The notes beneath the pieces are model-generated. The model saw only the letters and a program-made list of their open reading frames with translations. It ran no database searches and was not told the DNA's origin. This document shows, piece by piece, positions 54,592 to 61,567 of a DNA stretch of 64,000 nt. Numbering within the stretch: position 1 is the first letter of the stretch; every line of letters starts with the position of its first letter. Source of the DNA: Arthrobacter sp. ISL-65 (GTDB lineage Bacteria > Actinomycetota > Actinomycetes > Actinomycetales > Micrococcaceae); assembly GCF_018613795.1 (NCBI RefSeq), contig NZ_JAGGPN010000038.1, positions 216,437 through 280,436 of the forward strand. Reading direction: 5' to 3'. A program made the position numbers and the translations under genes.

Positions 54592-55138
54592 CCAGGGCGA
54601 GCACCGCCTCCTCGGAGCTGACGGCGTATTTGGACGCTGGCGGAAGGTTCAAGACCTGCGCCGCGTCCTCCAGCGGCACCCCCAGCGGGCCGCCGCTCCG
54701 CTCGACGCGGTCGAAGCGTTCAACGAGGAGCCCGGGCAGGCCTGTCCGGTCTCTCACCACGGTGTGGGCGGCGACGGGTATCTTCAGTGTCCGCGCGCCT
54801 GCCAGATGCGCAGCCTCGTTGACCACCAGATGCTGGTGAAGAGGCGGGTCCAGCCTCAGCAGGTACCGCCGGCCGGCCAGTGCCAGCGGGGTGGTCAGCA
54901 CGGAGGCGCTGGCCTTGTTCTGGACGCCGATCGCGAGCAGCAGGCTGAGTTCGTCGGCCAGGCTCGTCTTGACGGCGTCCTTAAGCACGGTCAGGTGATG
55001 GCCTTCGGGCAGGAGGCCAGCGAAGAAGGCCGGCAGGGACCCGCTCCGCGACTCTACCGGCTCAAGGGCGAAGGCAAGGGAGCTGGCCACCGGGCTACCC
55101 CCGGACGCGGGGTAATCCGGGGTGTATGAAAAAACCAC
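54592..55138 (-). pseudogene. hipA: hipA remnant (HipA-type Ser/Thr kinase toxin)
   Basis: About 182 codons with HipA features: YTPDYPASGGSPVASSLAF and LPAFFAGLLPEGHHL (N-terminal domain), LADELSLLLAIG, then GVQNKASAS (activation loop VQDK), RYLLRLDPP, HLVVNEAAHL, LLVERFDRV and SKYAVSSEEA. It lacks a normal N-terminus (the frame enters from inside hipB), lacks the ~55 residues usually between LLLAIG and GVQ, and stops matching at about 54592, before the catalytic core. Non-functional as a kinase. Confidence 0.85.
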
Positions 55139-55355
55139 ACTGCCGCGGTCGGTGCGGTCCAGCCGCCCTGACGTGCAGTCCGACGGCGTTCGCTGCCGCG
55201 GTCACCGCACGCAGTGACGGATTGCCGGTCCCGTTCTCGATGGCATGAACCGTGCGCGAGGAGGTGCCGATCAGGTCCGCCAGCGTGCCCTGCGTGATGC
55301 CGGCAGCCTTCCGGGCTTCCCTGATGTTCACCCCAATGCTCTTGATGTCATCCAT
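55095..55355 (-). CDS. hipB: HipB-like XRE antitoxin
   Basis: 86 residues. The HTH reads IREARKAAGITQGTLADLIGTSSRTVHAIENG, followed by NPSLRAVTAAANAVGLHVR, where HipB proteins normally end; the last ~20 residues (AAGPHRPRQCGFF...) come from reading into the hipA remnant. The DNA-binding part is intact. Two 20-bp palindromes upstream are its likely operators. Confidence 0.8.
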   Translation of the reverse strand: MDDIKSIGVNIREARKAAGITQGTLADLIGTSSRTVHAIENGTGNPSLRAVTAAANAVGLHVRAAGPHRPRQCGFFIHPGLPRVRG

Positions 55356-55420
55356 CGCCGGGCCATCCCGAGTTATATTGCTGATAACGCTCTGATCAAT
55401 ACGTAGCTTGCCTCATCTGA

Positions 55421-55440
55421 ATCAGCAACATATTTCTGAT
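55421..55440. promoter_or_regulatory. hipBA operator palindrome 1
   Basis: ATCAG-N10-CTGAT, similar in sequence and spacing to the element at 55481-55500. It lies 66 bp upstream of the hipB start. Confidence 0.65.
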
Positions 55441-55480
55441 CTGGCCTTCATCGGCGGCGCCTAACGGGCTGATGACCTAA

Positions 55481-55500
55481 ATCGGTAATATCTTTCCGAT
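55481..55500. promoter_or_regulatory. hipBA operator palindrome 2
   Basis: ATCGG-N10-CCGAT, exactly 60 bp from palindrome 1 with the shared core YAAYATMTTT. Confidence 0.6.
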
Positions 55501-55524
55501 AATCATTCAACACGGCCCTAACAA

Positions 55525-55553
55525 AAACACCCCGGTCCGAAGACCGGGGTGTC
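55525..55553 (-). terminator. Terminator of the displaced tRNA-Ala 3' end
   Basis: ACACCCCGGTC / GACCGGGGTGT with a TTCG loop, followed on the minus strand by TTTTTG. It lies immediately after the tRNA stub, so it is probably the tRNA gene's own terminator. Confidence 0.85.
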
Positions 55554-55557
55554 ACTG

Positions 55558-55599
55558 TGGAGTTAAGGGGATTCGAACCCCTGACCTCTTCGATGCGAA
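55558..55599 (-). other. tRNA-Ala(CGC) 3' fragment, putative attachment site
   Basis: Read on the minus strand: anticodon loop TTCGCAT (anticodon CGC), 3' anticodon stem CGAAG, variable loop AGGTC, T-arm AGGGG-TTCGAAT-CCCCT and acceptor strand TAACTCC with discriminator A; no CCA is encoded. U70 is present, matching the G3-U70 alanine identity pair. The matching 5' half is absent: the 5' anticodon stem should be CTTCG but reads CACAG. An integrase lies 430 bp away, so this looks like the core att site used by the island. Confidence 0.75.
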
Positions 55600-55796
55600 C
55601 TGTGGATAACGTGGGTTCACGTGTGCTCACGAAAGCGTGCTCTGGCGCGCTGTTACGCGGATTCGAGCTCACGGAGCCTCACGCACGGTCACATCCGATT
55701 CACGCTCGTTCACGGTCAAAGTGTTATGCAAAGTGTTATTCCCCGGGTCCCGCGCAAAGTGACCGCTCTCGGCGGTCGAGGCGCATAGGACTCTCT
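55600..55796 (+). promoter_or_regulatory. att-xis intergenic region with phased TCACG boxes and direct repeats
   Basis: TCACG occurs at 55617, 55627, 55669, 55679, 55700 and 55710, with TCACA at 55689: separations of 10, 10, 11 and 10 bp within the block 55669-55714. AAAGTGTTAT is repeated at 55718-55727 and 55730-55739. No gene is seen. These fit arm-type integrase or excisionase binding sites. Confidence 0.6.
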
Positions 55797-56027
55797 GTGA
55801 ACACAGCAGACGTCGTAGCAAACGGCCCCTCATGGATGCCGTCGGAATTGATGACACGAGAAGAAGCGGCGGCATATTTGCGCCGCTCTCCCGGGACCCT
55901 GGCCAACTGGGCTGCCCAGCGGAAAGGACCGCCATACTATCGCCAACTGGACGGCGCCGTCGTCTACGCGATCGAGGATCTGGCTGAGTGGCTGGCTGCC
56001 CAGCGAGTGACGCCGAGGGCAGCCTAA
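55797..56027 (+). CDS. Excisionase-like helix-turn-helix protein
   Basis: 76 residues from GTG 55797 with AGGA upstream. MTREEAAAYLRRSPGTLANWAAQRKGPPYYRQLDGAVVYAIEDLAEWL is the HTH_17/MerR-like fold of excisionases and small DNA-bending proteins. Stop overlaps the integrase start (TAATG). The longer open frame to 55557 comes from translating the tRNA stub. Confidence 0.85.
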   Translation: MNTADVVANGPSWMPSELMTREEAAAYLRRSPGTLANWAAQRKGPPYYRQLDGAVVYAIEDLAEWLAAQRVTPRAA

Positions 56028-57334
56028 TGGCCAACCATGAGACGCGACCGGGGTCATGGGGAAAAATCCCACCCGCAAAGAGACTGCCGGACGGCAGCTA
56101 CAAAGCTAACGGACGATACAAGACTCTGGACGGGAAGAAGCTCCTCCAGCGTTTTCGCACCGGCACCACTGCACGCAAGGCCGAGGACGCCGTTCTGGCC
56201 GTCTTTCAGACAATGGCGGCGGAGGACGCAGCCAGGCACTCGGCGGAACTCGACAAGTCACCAGGACGTGAGCCGGAGGTACTCTTCGCTGAGGTTGTTG
56301 AGAGCTGGATCTCCTACATCGAGGCGGGCGGCAAAGGGCTCCGGGTTAGCACTGCGTATGAGTATGCACGCATGGCAAGGGCTGACATTGTGCCCTCTCT
56401 GGGGGCCCTGAAGCTGACTGATGTTGACATCAAAGCCTGCGCGGACTTTCTGCACGGCATCGTCAACGGAGGTCGTTACTACGCAAAAGCAGAACACAAC
56501 CGGGCTGTTCTTTCTAACATCATGGAATGGTGCGCTGGCCTTGGTCTCATCCCTGGTAACCCAGTGAGGCAGGTAGCCTACCTGCCGAAACCGCGGAAGA
56601 AGCCGGTCCAGATAATCGAAAAAGAGGACATGGCCAAAGTTCTGTCCTCCGTGCGACACCACGGAGAGGCTCAGATGAACGTAAAGCGGCCCGGACCGCC
56701 GCAAAACCTGGACATCCCCGATGGCGTGGAATTGTTCCTCGCCACGGGCGTTCGCATCTCAGAACTCCTTGCATTGCGGTGGCAGGACGTGTGGATCGAC
56801 AAGTTGGACGACGGTTCCTACTGGGTGCAGATAAACGGAAAAGTGGGCTGGGAGAAGGGCAAGCCCATGCTGCGACACGATTACGGCAAGACAGGTGACA
56901 AGATCCTTGACCTTCGTATAAGCCCGGAAGTTGCGGCTATGCTCCGCGCACGAAGAGCCAACGAGAGGCAATCCAACCCTAATGGGGCTATATTTCCGGC
57001 TCGCGGCGGCAAATGGATGCAGCCCCACAACTTCCGTCGGCGCTGGCGTGCAGTCCGCGAGGAACTGCAGGTCGCATATGATCTGCCGGCTGAAGATGTT
57101 CCCGTCGAGAGGAAACAGGAACACCGTCAGTCATCCCCGATCAAAACCGTCACCCCTCATACTTTCCGGCGTTCAGTGGGGACATACATTGCAGAAACGG
57201 CGACAATCGACCAGGCCGCCCAACAGTTGGGGCACAGCCGGACAGCTGTGACCATCCGGTCTTACCTCAGAGAACGTCAAGAGGCTCCGGACAGCAGCGG
57301 ATACCTGGCAAGCGTTATGTACAAGCGCGAGTAG
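56027..57334 (+). CDS. Tyrosine-type site-specific integrase
   Basis: 435 residues from ATG 56027, coupled to the excisionase gene. N-terminal AP2-like/arm-binding region (RYKTLDGKKLLQRFRTGTTARKAEDAV), SAM-like core-binding domain (VSTAYEYARMARADIVPSLG), then the catalytic domain: ATGVRISELLALRW (first Arg), HTFRRSVGTYI (His-x-x-Arg), QQLGHSRTAVTIRSYL (second His and nucleophile Tyr). Apparently intact. Its GC content is lower than the core genome. Confidence 0.93.
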   Translation: MANHETRPGSWGKIPPAKRLPDGSYKANGRYKTLDGKKLLQRFRTGTTARKAEDAVLAVFQTMAAEDAARHSAELDKSPGREPEVLFAEVVESWISYIEAGGKGLRVSTAYEYARMARADIVPSLGALKLTDVDIKACADFLHGIVNGGRYYAKAEHNRAVLSNIMEWCAGLGLIPGNPVRQVAYLPKPRKKPVQIIEKEDMAKVLSSVRHHGEAQMNVKRPGPPQNLDIPDGVELFLATGVRISELLALRWQDVWIDKLDDGSYWVQINGKVGWEKGKPMLRHDYGKTGDKILDLRISPEVAAMLRARRANERQSNPNGAIFPARGGKWMQPHNFRRRWRAVREELQVAYDLPAEDVPVERKQEHRQSSPIKTVTPHTFRRSVGTYIAETATIDQAAQQLGHSRTAVTIRSYLRERQEAPDSSGYLASVMYKRE

Positions 57335-57614
57335 GAACGGGCCCACGCACCGGAGCGGGGAGCTAGGCAAGCTGCAGCCGCTCCGGGCATCGTCACGTAC
57401 TTCCACGTCGGTGTCCTACGTCTGGCCTCCAATAATACGTCTCACGCGGACTGCCCGAAACAGGCCACCATCCACCCGCCACTTGCGCTCAAATCACAGG
57501 CATTCACCCCAAGGGCAGGGGTAGCCCAACTACGATGTGTAACCTCGTTGTCCGGTGCAAGTTACTCTCAGCGTCATGCCTGGCGCGTCTGGGACTACGA
57601 GTGGGAAACCTGCT
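57335..57614. other. 280-bp gap after the integrase
   Basis: No gene is recognised on either strand. A CTCCGG-rich hairpin (57352-57390 approximately) may terminate the integrase transcript. Confidence 0.4.
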
Positions 57615-57950
57615 CTAGCTGCTGCTCTCAGGTGAGCCTGTGTTGCTTGTCCGGCGACGGTTCCAGTAGGGGGCATACATTAAGCGCAGGACAAACCACC
57701 ATGCATAGAAGACTTCCGCAGTGTTATGAGCAGCGTCATCGATTAGACCGTGAGCAGCTAGGTTACGGATGTTTGGGCCCACCGGTCCGCAGAAGAGTGC
57801 TTTAAGCTCATAAGTCAGATTTTCTCCTAGGACATCGACTCCTTCCTCCATCTGCTGAGTGCCGTTAAACCGATTTCGTTTTCCACTCCAGTCGTCATGC
57901 GAACCAGCCTCTCGGCAACGGGCCTTCCACACTGACTGCATAGAGATCAA
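57615..57950 (-). pseudogene. HEPN (DUF4209-like) C-terminal fragment
   Basis: 111 residues from TTG 57950. VGPNIRNLAAHGLIDDAA carries the RNxxxH motif of HEPN ribonuclease folds, and the segment VLGENLTYELKALF before and FYAWWFVLRLMYAPYW after fit the end of DUF4209 proteins, which are usually several hundred residues and linked to phage defence. Only the C-terminal part remains; the 5' end lies 8 bp from the second tRNA-like stub, so integration or recombination there probably removed the rest. Confidence 0.6.
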
Positions 57951-57967
57951 CTGGAAATGAAAAGGTC

Positions 57968-57992
57968 ATCAGTTCGATTCTGATAGGAGGCT
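57968..57992 (+). other. Second tRNA-like 3' stub
   Basis: ATCAG-TTCGATT-CTGAT forms a T-arm, followed by an acceptor strand AGGAGGC and a T discriminator, preceded by AAGGTC as a variable loop. The 5' side only partly folds: GCCTTCC at 57921-57927 pairs with six of the seven acceptor bases, but no D-arm or anticodon stem fits. It is not the same tRNA as the tRNA-Ala stub. Confidence 0.5.
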
Positions 57993-57998
57993 CGGGAT

Positions 57999-58041
57999 AA
58001 CCCCCGGACAGCCCCTAGATCTAGGGGTTTCCGGGGTTTTT
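57999..58041 (+). terminator. Terminator after the second tRNA-like stub
   Basis: Near-perfect 20-bp inverted repeat centred on AGATCT with a following TTTTT. Confidence 0.85.
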
Positions 58042-58352
58042 CGCTGGTTAAGCCCGGAAGTGGCCAACGGCCTAGGGCGCACTTATGGCACACTTTGACC
58101 GCAACTGCGCAAAGGTTCATGCCCCAAGTTTAGGCTTTGGAGCCGGCCCCACTCCGAACGCCGAATATCTCGCCCCGGCCTGGTGACGCTTCTAGTCACT
58201 CAGACCGATGCTCTTCTTTGACCCGGCATACTGCTACGCCCTGTTCCCAGCAGAATGCCGTCGTTGCCTAAAATTGGCCCGAACGGCGGAGCGATTCACT
58301 AACCCTCGAGCCGTACAATCAGAGCCAACAACGCCCGACGTAGGAGCAGGAC

Positions 58353-58835
58353 ATGGAATTCGGCGGCTCTCAGGTTCCCCCGCACCGGGCATCTCCTGGT
58401 CACCATGATGTCTGCGGCTGCGGCCGCCAAGATCCACGCACCATGAGCCCTGATGAGCTGGCTCAGGCAGCGAAGAGCTGGCGCCGTGTGCAACGCTCAG
58501 CAGCAAGTCTAAGGGTGTCGCTCGAAAGTCGCCCCGGCAGCAAGACCACGCCGCCGAATTGGGTGGTCGCGCTATCCCGTGAGGAGGGGGAACCAGTCCT
58601 ACTGCGCGGGTGGGAGGAGCGAACGGTTGAGCGGCTGAACCGGGAGGCCAGGGCTGCCTGCCCATGCCGTTGCCACGGCGTGAAGACGCAAGAAGAGTTG
58701 GATGAGGATCGGCGTCGGCAGCGTCGTGTCCAACGGGCCGCCGCTCGTGCTCGAATCACCCTTAACTCCCGGTCCGGCGAAGAATCTGAACTCTGGCTGC
58801 TGCAACTGGCCGCGGAGGAAGATGACCCATTGTAG
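58353..58835 (+). CDS. Unknown protein with an internal two-domain duplication and Cys motifs
   Basis: 160 residues; GTAGGAGCAGG precedes the ATG. Two related modules run from residues 21-82 and 103-159: each starts with a Cys/His cluster (HDVCGCGR; CPCRCHGV), then a helical RRVQRxAAxxRxxLxSRxG block and a Trp-containing strand with EExxP. RRVQR falls at residues 44 and 124, 80 apart. The Cys clusters could bind metal. No family is recognised. Confidence 0.65.
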   Translation: MEFGGSQVPPHRASPGHHDVCGCGRQDPRTMSPDELAQAAKSWRRVQRSAASLRVSLESRPGSKTTPPNWVVALSREEGEPVLLRGWEERTVERLNREARAACPCRCHGVKTQEELDEDRRRQRRVQRAAARARITLNSRSGEESELWLLQLAAEEDDPL

Positions 58836-59180
58836 ACAACCCTTGCCCGAAACGAGGATGAAGAGCGCCCCTACCTTCCGCGACAAGTGAGATAAGCGTC
58901 GTGAGCTTCTCCCACGTCGCTGTCCTCCAGGGCGAACTCTGGCGCTGCAGAGACTGTAAGTCGCCTTCACACCCAGGCAATGTTCGAGGGCACGGAGATT
59001 CATCTTCGAGAAAAGACTCTGCCCGGGGTGATGCGGAGCCGAAACTTCCCGTCCTCGTCACGCAGCTGCCCTGAATGTCAGACCGCTCTTTAACCTTTCT
59101 CCCATGACAAGCGAAGTACTCCATGGAGATCTGAAGCCTTCCGGATTCGAACGGCCACCGGCTCACTGTATCTTCTGGAT
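58836..59180. other. 345-bp gap with a doubtful small gene
   Basis: Apart from the small cysteine-containing frame at 58901-59074, nothing is supported. The long minus-strand frame here has no recognisable features. Confidence 0.4.
58901..59074 (+). CDS. Doubtful 57-residue protein with CxxC, possibly a frameshifted zinc ribbon
   Basis: GTG 58901 encodes ...LQGELWRCRDCKSPSHPG and then loses character. In the next frame the segment from 58980 ends SRSCPECQTAL with a second CxxC at 59062-59095. One indel would give a protein with two CxxC knuckles, a small zinc ribbon. No good Shine-Dalgarno is present. Confidence 0.25.
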   Translation: MSFSHVAVLQGELWRCRDCKSPSHPGNVRGHGDSSSRKDSARGDAEPKLPVLVTQLP

Positions 59181-59441
59181 TTGTCCGCCAGCACCCTGAC
59201 TCGCTTCGTTGCTGCCGTCGAACCTGCTGAGGATCATCTTGCGGCGGGGATGAGCTGCCTGCGAGGTGACGGGCAGCCCCTCCCGGTCCCCCAAGTTCTC
59301 AGTCTTGAGGTCGGGCAGCCCGCGCTGTTCATGCTGCAGGTGAGCGCCGACGACCCCTCGGTGCCAACTCTGCGGGCAACAAGTCGAATAGTTGAGATAG
59401 TCGGATTGAGTGAGGACGAGGAAGGACGGTACGGCCTGTGA
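59181..59441 (+). CDS. 86-residue protein coupled to an HNH endonuclease
   Basis: Frame from TTG 59181 to the TGA at 59439-59441, overlapped by the next GTG (GTGA). Content: VAAVEPAEDHLAAGMSCL, LEVGQPALFMLQVSADDPSVPTLRATSRIVEIVGLSEDEEG, a beta-rich small domain. The start is uncertain because no Shine-Dalgarno is visible. Coupling suggests a partner (immunity, specificity or antitoxin-like) for the HNH protein; this is inference. Confidence 0.5.
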   Translation: MSASTLTRFVAAVEPAEDHLAAGMSCLRGDGQPLPVPQVLSLEVGQPALFMLQVSADDPSVPTLRATSRIVEIVGLSEDEEGRYGL

Positions 59442-59923
59442 CGACGGCGGAAGAGTACTACCGGTACTACACCCGGCATGGACTGCCAGGATGGTTCAGC
59501 CGTCTCGGAGGACTGAGGCAGGCGATCATACGTTGTGACGGTCCGGAGGTGCTGGAGATCCTCCGCACCCGCTGCACACTCGATCCGAAGGATCCCCACG
59601 GCTGCTGGGTGTGGACAGGAGCGAAGCGTTCAGGCTACGGCTTCATCGGCCGTGGACCAACCAACCGACTCGCCCATCGCGTGGCATGGGACTTCACCGA
59701 AGAGTTGGGCACGCTTAGCGTCCATCACACATGCGGCACGCGGCTCTGCATTAACCCGCAGCACCTCGCTGCTGTCACCCACCTCGAAAACGTCGCGGAA
59801 ATGCTTGGCAGGAGGAGCTATCTGCGTCGGATTCATGAGCTGGAGGAGGCTCTTCGCCAGTTTGATCCCAATCACCCTCTCCTCACGAGGCGGCCCAAGC
59901 CGCTCCCTCCGGAAGAGAACTAG
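59438..59923 (+). CDS. HNH endonuclease
   Basis: 161 residues from GTG 59438. GCWVWTGAKRSGYGFIGRG, RLAHRVAWDF, then HHTCGTRLCINPQHLAAVTHLENV (His96-His97, Asn106, His109) is the HNH_3 signature seen in phage and mobile-element nucleases. N-terminal ~45 residues have no known fold. Stop at 59923; an Arg/Pro tail follows the domain. Confidence 0.85.
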   Translation: MTTAEEYYRYYTRHGLPGWFSRLGGLRQAIIRCDGPEVLEILRTRCTLDPKDPHGCWVWTGAKRSGYGFIGRGPTNRLAHRVAWDFTEELGTLSVHHTCGTRLCINPQHLAAVTHLENVAEMLGRRSYLRRIHELEEALRQFDPNHPLLTRRPKPLPPEEN

Positions 59924-60143
59924 CACCGGACGTCAGTCGCCGCGCGGCCCGACCGGAGGTGATGCAGAGTGTTTCTTTGACCAGCATCTCGCCGCCAGCC
60001 TTCTTAACGGTGAAAGAACGACCCGGTGAAATAGCTGAATTATTGGGATGGTGCCACTAGATAAACCGGAGCCGATCGAGGGTCAAGCCTGTCGGACAGA
60101 GGAGCATTGCGTACCGCGTGACAGTTTGTGGCAACATCGACGC

Positions 60144-60704
60144 ATGCGCCGACTTCTGGACGAAATGACAGGCTCATTCAGGGTGACGACGAGATCCGGT
60201 ACCGACTATCTGGTCTGTCTTGACCCGCCTCGCTACGTAATCCGGTTTCCCGGTGCATTTGACCAAGCGTTGGAACCGGCAAACGAGGTCGCACCGCTTA
60301 GGAAGGACAGTGAGGCAATTCCCCTTCTCCGCGTCGTCAACCTGACGGTGGGTCAGCGCGGGCGCATGTTGCTGTACGTAACCGAAGATGGCGGCGCAAC
60401 CGTTCGGGATACGACCGAGGTTTCCCAAATCTTGCCACTTGCTGGGCAATTCCAAATGAGCGACGAAGCTGCCGCGGAAATCGGGCGGAATGCGCGGAAA
60501 CTTGGGTGGTCCAGAGTTTTCCTCATGCCCTCCACGGCACCGCCGGTATTCGTCCTCGACGCATCGGCTGCCAGGACGTTATCTTCGAGAAGTTTCCACC
60601 AGTTGGAGAGCGCCATCGAAGGAGTACTCGGCAACGTGGAATTCATCTTGGACGGGGCTGAGTATTTCGACGTCTCGCAATTGAACGAGATGAGGGAACT
60701 GTAG
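60144..60704 (+). CDS. Unknown protein of the mobile region
   Basis: 186 residues from ATG 60144, preferred because the N-terminal GSFRVTTRSGTDYLVCLD is a common start in accessory actinobacterial proteins; the longer in-frame start at 60048 adds residues without coding character. The C-terminal half is helical with VFLMPSTAPPVFVLDASAA and a FHQLESAIEGVLGNVEFILDG ending. No family is recognised. Confidence 0.55.
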   Translation: MRRLLDEMTGSFRVTTRSGTDYLVCLDPPRYVIRFPGAFDQALEPANEVAPLRKDSEAIPLLRVVNLTVGQRGRMLLYVTEDGGATVRDTTEVSQILPLAGQFQMSDEAAAEIGRNARKLGWSRVFLMPSTAPPVFVLDASAARTLSSRSFHQLESAIEGVLGNVEFILDGAEYFDVSQLNEMREL

Positions 60705-60980
60705 TCGGCGACGTTTCCCTCCGACAGGCGGTTTTGAATGCGCAGGACGATCACCCGGGCCAGAACAGTTACCGGCTTTCGCTGCACCGCCGGCAATCGC
60801 CTGAGCCTGGCGGCTTAATTCCGTGGGCTGTGCCGGGGCTCACTTCAAAATTCCAGTAGCCTTTCGACAACAGACTGCGCTGCCCTAAGGACCGAGGCTA
60901 TTTCGCCACCATCTGGGATGGGGCTGGAGGTTCTGTGCGAGGGGGCTGCCTTCTGCGCTTGGGCAAGGGCGTCCTTCGCA
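60705..60980. other. Gap with no clear gene
   Basis: A minus-strand frame ending at 60845 (about 57 codons from TTG 61018, with SAKDALAQAQKAAPS and AAQSVVERLLEF) has helical coding character but no canonical start. It may be the 3' part of the gene at 60981-61220 after a frameshift. Otherwise nothing is seen. Confidence 0.4.
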
Positions 60981-61220
60981 CTAATCAGGTCGGTCAGCCT
61001 GGTCTTCAAAGTGTCCAAGTCCGAGGAGAGCGAGCCTGATGTCGCGGCCGATTCCGGCCTCGTCGGCGTCTACACCCGAGGCATCGGCTGCAACACCAAC
61101 TGCGTCTGAGCACGTGATTCCGTTCGCTCCTGCCTCCGTTCCGATGTCTTTCATCACCGCTTCTGCGTCATGTTGCGTTGCCGCTACGTCAGTCTTATGA
61201 GTGGCTAGGTCCACCGTCAC
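60981..61220 (-). CDS. Small Ala/Asp-rich protein, perhaps frameshifted
   Basis: 79 residues (TVDLATHKTDVAATQHDAEAVMKDIG...). It starts at the end of the metallophosphoesterase remnant (4-nt overlap). Its 3' end overlaps, in another frame, the helical 60845-61018 segment. No family is recognised. Confidence 0.3.
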   Translation of the reverse strand: MTVDLATHKTDVAATQHDAEAVMKDIGTEAGANGITCSDAVGVAADASGVDADEAGIGRDIRLALLGLGHFEDQADRPD

Positions 61221-61491
61221 CCCGTCCAGATCGCCTTTAACGTTTCCGATAGACCATCAGGGATCAGAGACCTGACATTGTAGGCCTCGCGCTCAATTGC
61301 CTCCGGAATCCGAAGAGTCGTTTCAACGTCGATGCCGACGGTACAGCATGGGTGATCAAGACATCGAGCGGCTCGGACCCCAGCGCGACAACGTCCTCCG
61401 GTACGACTTCCTCTCCTTCGAACCAGTCCCAGCCCGGGGTGAGGAATTGTTTGTCGATCGAGTAGGCACCGCCTAGGGCTCCGAACCGCAC
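61217..61491 (-). pseudogene. Metallophosphoesterase remnant with a frameshift
   Basis: From 61491: RFGALGGAYSIDKQFLTPGWDWFEGEE and PLDVLITHAVPS match the second half of calcineurin-like phosphoesterases (GGAYSID, THxxP). At about 61341 the frame changes: the next frame continues GIDVETTLRIPEAIEREAYNVRSLIPDG. Restoring one G in CCGTCGGCATCG would rejoin them. The N-terminal metal-binding half is missing, and the frame stops at 61217. Confidence 0.7.
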
Positions 61492-61567
61492 TACCCCGAG
61501 GCTCCAGCGGTGCCCGCGCGGGGCGTGCAGCAGCCGGTCGCTGATGACCCCAAGCCGTCAGCTTCGA

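Larger units (their letters stand above)
57951..58352. other. Gap containing the second tRNA-like stub; otherwise no gene
   Basis: Besides the stub and terminator (57968-58041) nothing coding is seen. The last ~60 bp should hold the promoter of the 58353 gene. Confidence 0.5.

Noticed and set aside
55557..55796. Coding sequence beginning with LRGFEPLTSSMRT
   Set aside because: This peptide is the translated antisense of a tRNA 3' end, a well-known false gene start; the excisionase starts at GTG 55797.
57548..57805. Plus-strand Cys-rich frame
   Set aside because: It is the antisense of the HEPN fragment, whose RNLAAH motif is in a recognised family.
57921..57992. Complete tRNA gene
   Set aside because: Acceptor strands nearly pair and the T-arm is good, but no D-arm or anticodon stem can be formed, so it is treated as a stub.
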